A stretch of DNA of 64,000 nt from Trichoderma breve (Eukaryota > Ascomycota > Sordariomycetes > Hypocreales > Hypocreaceae). The stretch is from positions 62,001-126,000 of the forward strand of contig NC_079233.1 of assembly GCF_028502605.1 (NCBI RefSeq), written 5' to 3'. The notes under the pieces were generated by a model that was not told where the DNA came from, did not search any database, and saw only the letters and a program-made list of their open reading frames with translations. Positions 58,952-64,000 of the stretch are shown here, piece by piece. The position numbers and the translations under genes were made by a program. How positions within the stretch are numbered: the stretch's first letter is position 1; each line of letters starts with the position of its first letter.

Positions 58952-60361
58952 CTAGAACTCGAAAGATTTCAGAATAGGGCAAGGTTTAGAGACTGATTGA
59001 AACCAATAATAAGTTATCTTGTCGTCTCGCTCTAGCCAAATTCGAGAAAGAAATCGTTTTGCAGCTCGTTGAACCGTCGGGGTGAATTTGTCGACATACT
59101 TGTCCACGTTCTCCAGCGCCTTGAGTCGTGAGCGAAAATCCTGAATTTCTATTGCCGCGACAATATATGGCATTGTTACACAACGAGTAGTTTGTTTGGT
59201 AGCCCAGTCCGCAAGTTCGAACTCTTTCATAATCTCGTTTGACCAGATATTCGCCTGGGAATCTTGCTGGCCAAACGGGTACTGTAGCCGATGAATGATT
59301 AGCAACGCCGCTAGTCGATATACTCTTGCTTGCGCAAGAAGATTAACCATGTCTACTGTTTTGACCTGATAGGTTATATCTCCCAGGGGTGGCGGTTGCC
59401 ATGTTTCCACGGCAACTCGTACTTCATCAAGCTTTTTGTAAAGGTAAACGAGGGATGCTGTTTCAGTATTATCAACCATTGAATGGCTGATGACACATAA
59501 GTCATAATAGCAAGGTAGCAAGGACACACAAAGTCCAAGATGGCGGTCTATACTTCCGATTTGTTGTGATGGAAATCTCTGTGCAGGCTTTCGGCAATGA
59601 ACCAAGCAATCCATAGTTTCCATAAGTATAAGGAAGCTATGCTGCGATGCTAGGTCTTGGTCCCATGATATGGCGACATTTGTAAATGCCGTTGTGGCGT
59701 TCAGGCAGTATTGACAAATTTCAGCAGCGCCGACCCCTATCAAGGAATACACTGCTAGAACTAAAACTTTCCCGAGGGTAAGACATAATATTGCATCTTG
59801 TATATTGGTAACATTTAGCGATCGCAATGTTTCGATAGCAGATGACGCGTAGCGATGGCTAGCATTTACATATGTATCTGCTGCCACACTTGTCTGAGCA
59901 CACTTCAGCCCACTTGCATAAGATAGAAGCGCGTCTTTAAGGAACGGCATGGCTGTGGGAAGAAGAGCAACAAGCGATCCATGCTCGGTAGGTTCAAAAG
60001 TAGGGCTCACGAGGTGGTGCCCGAAATTTCTGGGCTCACTTAAGAGGAACCGCAACAGTTGTCTTTCCCTGGAGTTGACGCTGATTTCGTTATGAAACCA
60101 TGAATCAATGTCCATTTGATGCTCCTTATTTGTTCCATATATGCTTGACTCGGATGACGCGGTAGCATCGACGGAATTATTCCAATTGTTTGGCCTGCGA
60201 CCAGCCGGCCGTATAGGGCGAACAATGGAGCAAACAAGCCTTAATCGGTCACATCTTGCGCAGGCAAGGTCAATAGCCGAGCGGGCGCATCGCTCTTTTA
60301 GTTCATAACATCGATCACATGCCGTTCTTGAATTGTGGCCTTTGCGTTTAAATGTCGCCAT
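58952..60361 (-). CDS. Zn2Cys6 transcription factor (regulator B)
   Basis: An intronless 469-residue regulator. The zinc cluster lies at residues 15-44: ACDRCYELKERC, then C-A-R-C after eight residues, and a final Cys after DRLRLV. All six Cys are present. The linker is Arg, Pro and Asn-rich, and the rest is largely helical and Leu-rich, like the aflatoxin-regulator (AflR)-type C-terminal region. The general look is of cluster-specific regulators. It is divergent from the amidase, and their shared promoter has four CCGGA sites, so it probably controls the amidase and perhaps itself. Confidence 0.9.
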   Translation of the reverse strand: MATFKRKGHNSRTACDRCYELKERCARSAIDLACARCDRLRLVCSIVRPIRPAGRRPNNWNNSVDATASSESSIYGTNKEHQMDIDSWFHNEISVNSRERQLLRFLLSEPRNFGHHLVSPTFEPTEHGSLVALLPTAMPFLKDALLSYASGLKCAQTSVAADTYVNASHRYASSAIETLRSLNVTNIQDAILCLTLGKVLVLAVYSLIGVGAAEICQYCLNATTAFTNVAISWDQDLASQHSFLILMETMDCLVHCRKPAQRFPSQQIGSIDRHLGLCVSLLPCYYDLCVISHSMVDNTETASLVYLYKKLDEVRVAVETWQPPPLGDITYQVKTVDMVNLLAQARVYRLAALLIIHRLQYPFGQQDSQANIWSNEIMKEFELADWATKQTTRCVTMPYIVAAIEIQDFRSRLKALENVDKYVDKFTPTVQRAAKRFLSRIWLERDDKITYYWFQSVSKPCPILKSFEF

Positions 60362-60921
60362 ATATTCGGTCTATTTCAGCGTGGCTATGAGATGCAATGT
60401 TCGCCGAACTGTATGATGAGTAGAAGAAAACAAAAACTGATTGATGAGATATTAGGCTCTCGGCAACCCGCAAAGAAAACTGTTGGGGCTCATTTGCTGC
60501 TGACTGTTAAAATTAACCGCCGGAAGGTTGACCGGAAGGTTATGACAAGGTATGACTGAAATTGGGGACGTTGCGGGGCGCCTTGGATTCCATTGGTCGT
60601 TTATAAGATCTGGCGAATTGCGCTGCCTAGTTCTACAGTTCTGCTTGGATGGGCATCGTCAGCGTCTGCAACAATGAGTAGGATTGGCGTGGGCATCGTG
60701 GAACCGGAACCGGAGAATTTATTAATGGCCACTGCCAATATCATTCGAATCCTCTGGATTGGTGAATATGACCAGTCGATCAAAAGATTATGGGATTGCA
60801 AATCCAGCAGAGCAAATATATTGACAGATGTATATATATATGCACATGAATGCGTCTTTCATGAGAGGAAAAGAGTATCATTCCATCATCTCGCTTTAGA
60901 GAATATCACTCGACGATAAAA
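60362..60921. promoter_or_regulatory. Shared promoter, regulator B and amidase, with CCGGA repeats
   Basis: CCGGAAGGTT occurs twice in tandem at 60520-60529 and 60532-60541. CCGGAA and CCGGAG lie head to tail at 60704-60715. Zn2Cys6 proteins bind CGG-type half-sites singly or in pairs, so these are good candidate sites for regulator B. The two pairs are about 175 bases apart. Confidence 0.5.
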
Positions 60922-62762
60922 ATGACTCAAGGAGACTACAGGGCTATTGCCCATGAGAAAAGGCTACAGAGGAGTCAAAAGATTCCTACTGCCTGGAGAC
61001 TCGACGATGACAAGCGTCAAGAATCCATTAATCCTTTGGAGGTACCGATTACTTGTGGTATTTTAAACGATACTGAGATCGATATCACGTCCAAATACGA
61101 CGCAACAAGCCTGCTAATGGGCATCAAAATTGGTACATGGTCTGTTGAGCAAGTCACGACAGCGTTTTGCAAGCGGGCGGCTATCGCTCACCAGATGGTA
61201 AATTTCATCAACTTTGGTCTCAAAGAGTGCCACCACTGACTGGAGTATATGGATAGGTAAATTGTTTGACAGAAATTTTTTTCGACGAGGCAATCGAGCG
61301 CGCTCGTCAACTTGATAAACAGCGACAAGAATTTATAGGCGGCAAGACACTCCCTCCACTGTTCGGCTTGCCTATCTCAATCAAAGATACGTTCCAAATT
61401 CAGGGCCATGACACATCAACTGGTTTAGCTTGCTACGTCAACGCACCAGCAAAAGAGCATAGTGCTATCGCCGCTATGTTGCTTGACCTCGGTGCCGTCC
61501 TCTATTGCAAGACAAATGTTCCGCAGACTGTCATGACCGGGGACAGTGATAACAATGTGTTTGGCAGGACACTCAATCCCAGAAACGCCTCAATGACTGC
61601 GGGTGGTAGCACAGGTGGTGAGGGTGCCCTGCTTGCTCTTAGAGGAAGCGTCCTTGGGGTTGGTACTGATATCGGCGGAAGCATACGTGTGCCATCTATT
61701 TGTAATGGAATCTATGGAATGAAACCGAGTTCAGGCCTGATTCCTCATGGCGGTACGCGGGAACTTACAGTGCCGGGCACGGATGGAGTGCGATCGAGTG
61801 TTGGGCCAATGGCAACCACATTCCGGGACTGCGCTCTCTTTCTCAAGTCCATAACGCAGGCTGACACGTGGAAATATGATAGCAATGTAGTCTCATTGCC
61901 ATGGAGAGATCTGAAACCAAGCAAAAGACTACGAATTGGTCTGGTCGAAGATGATGGTTTCTATACACCAGTGCCCCCCGTGAGGAGGGGCTTGAAGAAG
62001 GCAGTGGACAAGCTTCAACAAAGCAACGCCGTGGATATTGTTCCCTTGACCCTGCCGAAGAGCGATGGTTGGTATGGTGACTTGATTTCTTATTTTACTC
62101 TAATGGGCAATGAGGTACGTCGCTCATAGCTCTTCCGCTCTCAACGAAATACTAATATTGGCTGTGAAAAGTACTACCTTGAACAGCTTAACCGAACAGG
62201 AGAGCCATTGGTGCCATCAGTCAAGGCACTTGGTCTCTTGTCGGAGGAGAAAACATCTCTCTTGTCGGGACAGAAAACAACGCTTCAAGGATTTTTCGAC
62301 CTAAATGTCCGTCGGGCTGAAGTCGCTAGTACCTATCTTCGTTTCTTTCGCGACAACAATCTGGATGCTATTCTGATGCCCCCAGCACCTCATACTGCGC
62401 TACCTTTGGATACTTGGACAACGGTCACTTCCACAGGCTTATGGAACTACCTGGACTACCCGGCGGTAGTGGTTCCTGTAGATGTTGTGACGGACGCGGA
62501 TTCCATTGACGACGCCAGTAACGCGAAATACGGCCATCAGGATGCCGAACTTTACAAGCTCTGTAAGAGAATACTCACACACTGTAATATATAATGAATG
62601 ACTAAAGCTGATATTCTAATTTTGTCGTTTTTAGATACTGGACCCGAATTTTACAAAGGACTTCCAATCGCTGTTCAGGTGGTCGGCTACCGGCACCAAG
62701 ATGAGGCGCTGGCCGCCACAGCTGGAATATTGGATTCGATCATCAATGGCGAGCGATTATAA
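60922..62762 (+). CDS. Amidase (amidase signature family)
   Basis: A 551-residue amidase with exons 60922-61216, 61273-62114, 62172-62562 and 62635-62762. The Ser-cisSer-Lys triad is visible: Lys136 in LPISIKDTF, Ser211 in AGGSTGGEGALLA, and nucleophile Ser235 in GTDIGGSIRVPS. The C-terminal GLPIAVQVVG is also typical. Intron 1 uses the donor GTCTCA, giving VNFINFEIFFDEAIERA, which fits the family better than the alternative GTAAAT donor. Length is close to fungal acetamidase- and fatty-acid-amide-hydrolase-like enzymes. The substrate is unknown. It is divergent from regulator B. Confidence 0.93.
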
Positions 62763-63551
62763 AAGCCATGTCCGAAGAGCTGAGAGTGCGTCAAAACAAA
62801 CAATTAAACTTTAAGATATATTATAATCCAAATGTCTCCGCTGTCAAAGTAGCCTCTATGAACGTGATAATTTCCGGCATGCAGAAAAAATGACACGCTG
62901 CGTCACAGCCGGTCATGGCGACGGGTGATGAAACTGCTGCCTCCGCCAGAATAGGCGCTGGCATTGGGAAATCTTGAGGACTAGCATACAAGGACATCGC
63001 GTGCAAAGTTTCTAAGACGAGTTGCTGCGTCTCCATGAAAGGTAACATAGGGATACCAAGAAAGTCGGCGACTTACGGTTGTGCACTCAACTTCGTGTTA
63101 GTCCAGCTGTTGCTTAACGTACCTAAATGTACGGTGTAGAGAGGCTGCATACATGCTGCAGAGGGTCCTCCTCCTGGCACAATGCAGCGACGGATTGGTG
63201 CTTTTCTAAAGAAAGCAATTGACCGAAATATAGAAAGGATTGAACAAAATATTTGGCAATAACGTAATAAAATTGCCATTGGTGACCTCTGATGTTTTAT
63301 ACATCTTCCTAGCTTCGATTAGCTACCTAGGTACGAATGGCGTTTAAACTCAGCGTTTAATGTTCTCTTTAAGATTGTCTGTCTCTATTGTATCCCTTGA
63401 CAATTACCACTGTAAGCCCCTGGTGAATGCCGTAGCTCAGCGTGATATAGTGGGCATCACGTGTTAATTCGCTCCCTATGGATTTGTAACAACGAAATCA
63501 CTCGCTGTCAAGCACCTTCAGCTCTACAACTCTTCTACCACTCAGCTATCA
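62763..63551. other. Intergenic region, possible small minus-strand gene
   Basis: A minus-strand frame at 62821-63048 encodes 75 residues with a protein-like composition (ETLHAMSLYASPQDFPMPAP). A GTAAGT donor lies upstream at about 63072-63077 on the same strand, after another open stretch (63073-63279). A two-exon gene is possible, but no family or clear start is evident. Confidence 0.25.
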
Positions 63552-64000
63552 ATGGATCCAGATGGATCTCGCGCGGTTATACCCCGAACAAAAAATGGTC
63601 GCTTAGTTGCGTGTGAACCATGCCAGCGCCGGAAATATGCCTGCGATCGTGCCTTTCCGATATGTCAGCGGTGCCAGCGAAGTCGGACAAAGACGCCTTG
63701 TAGATATCTCAACCAAACTTCGCAGAATCGCCAAACGTCGGCCATACATTCTGGCAACTCAACCATAATCTTTCCCCGCTTGGCGCAAAATAGTTCTACG
63801 TTCACTCAAGATCCATTACATGCATTAACTCTACAGGTCACCGCCGAATCAACCCAGACCGAGTTGAATTTTAGTATCTGCGAAGTCAACACCCACCTTA
63901 ACAGTACCAAGATTGTTCCTGAACTCCAAATTCTTAGTAGTCGGCATTATGGGCGTACTTCTTCAGGGCCAAGCGCCAAAGACTTGCAAGTGGCTTTGGA
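63552..64000 (+). CDS. Zn2Cys6 transcription factor (regulator C), 3' end outside window
   Basis: The first 149 codons of a regulator are open to the edge of the window. After MDPDGSRAVIPRTKNGR the zinc cluster reads LVACEPCQRRKYAC, then a Cys after six residues, C-Q-R-C, and a last Cys after QRSRTKTP. The final spacing is eight residues rather than the usual six. The following region is Ser, Thr and Gln-rich with no intron seen so far. It is the third zinc-cluster regulator in 28 kb and begins 790 bases after the amidase. Confidence 0.88.
   Translation, partial: MDPDGSRAVIPRTKNGRLVACEPCQRRKYACDRAFPICQRCQRSRTKTPCRYLNQTSQNRQTSAIHSGNSTIIFPRLAQNSSTFTQDPLHALTLQVTAESTQTELNFSICEVNTHLNSTKIVPELQILSSRHYGRTSSGPSAKDLQVAL

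Noticed and set aside
14058..62762. A single penicillin/cephalosporin-type cluster, suggested by the IAT-like and beta-lactamase-like genes
   Set aside because: There is no NRPS or isopenicillin N synthase, and both families have many unrelated members.

Overview
This window looks like nuclear DNA of a filamentous ascomycete (Pezizomycotina). Most genes have several short GT-AG introns of roughly 50-80 bases. Three genes carry fungal Zn2Cys6 zinc clusters, and the RTA1-like proteins, DHA2 and DAL5-type transporters, cytochromes P450 and secreted plant-type peroxidase are typical of that group. The first 13 kb is AT-rich transposon wreckage with C-to-T and G-to-A decay, the mark of repeat-induced point mutation (RIP). 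I cannot name the species. I see no tRNA, rRNA, CRISPR array or other RNA gene.

Layout. (1) 1-13,011: a Ty3/gypsy chromovirus-type LTR retrotransposon (1-7,380, its left LTR cut by the window edge), then a Tad-like LINE (about 7,381-13,011) ending in an A-rich tail. Both are full of stop codons. (2) 14.0-30.7 kb: a tailoring and efflux block with a DHA2 transporter, an RTA1-like membrane protein, three dissimilar P450s, a second RTA1-like protein and an O-methyltransferase. It resembles a secondary-metabolite cluster, but no PKS, NRPS, terpene synthase or prenyltransferase backbone gene is in the window. (3) 31.4-38.1 kb: a penicillin-acyltransferase-like Ntn hydrolase, divergent from a DAL5-type permease and followed by a Zn2Cys6 regulator. 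(4) 38.2-43.7 kb: a PGAP4-like glycosyltransferase, a secreted lysozyme-fold-like protein and a serine beta-lactamase/esterase-family hydrolase. (5) 44.1-54.6 kb: a catabolic-looking set with an HpcH/HpaI aldolase, a methylmalonate-semialdehyde-type dehydrogenase, a frameshifted monocarboxylate-type transporter, an SDR and a zinc-less MDR oxidoreductase. (6) 56.0-63.5 kb onward: a secreted class II-like peroxidase, a Zn2Cys6 regulator divergent from an amidase, and the start of a third Zn2Cys6 regulator cut by the right edge.

The genes lie mostly as divergent pairs sharing one intergenic region: RTA1/P450, P450/P450, RTA1/O-methyltransferase, Ntn hydrolase/permease, lysozyme-like/beta-lactamase-like, aldolase/dehydrogenase and regulator/amidase. 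Exon boundaries were assigned by hand from splice sites, reading frame and family motifs. Every spliced model given adds up to a whole number of codons. Product names rest on motif recognition, not on database searches.
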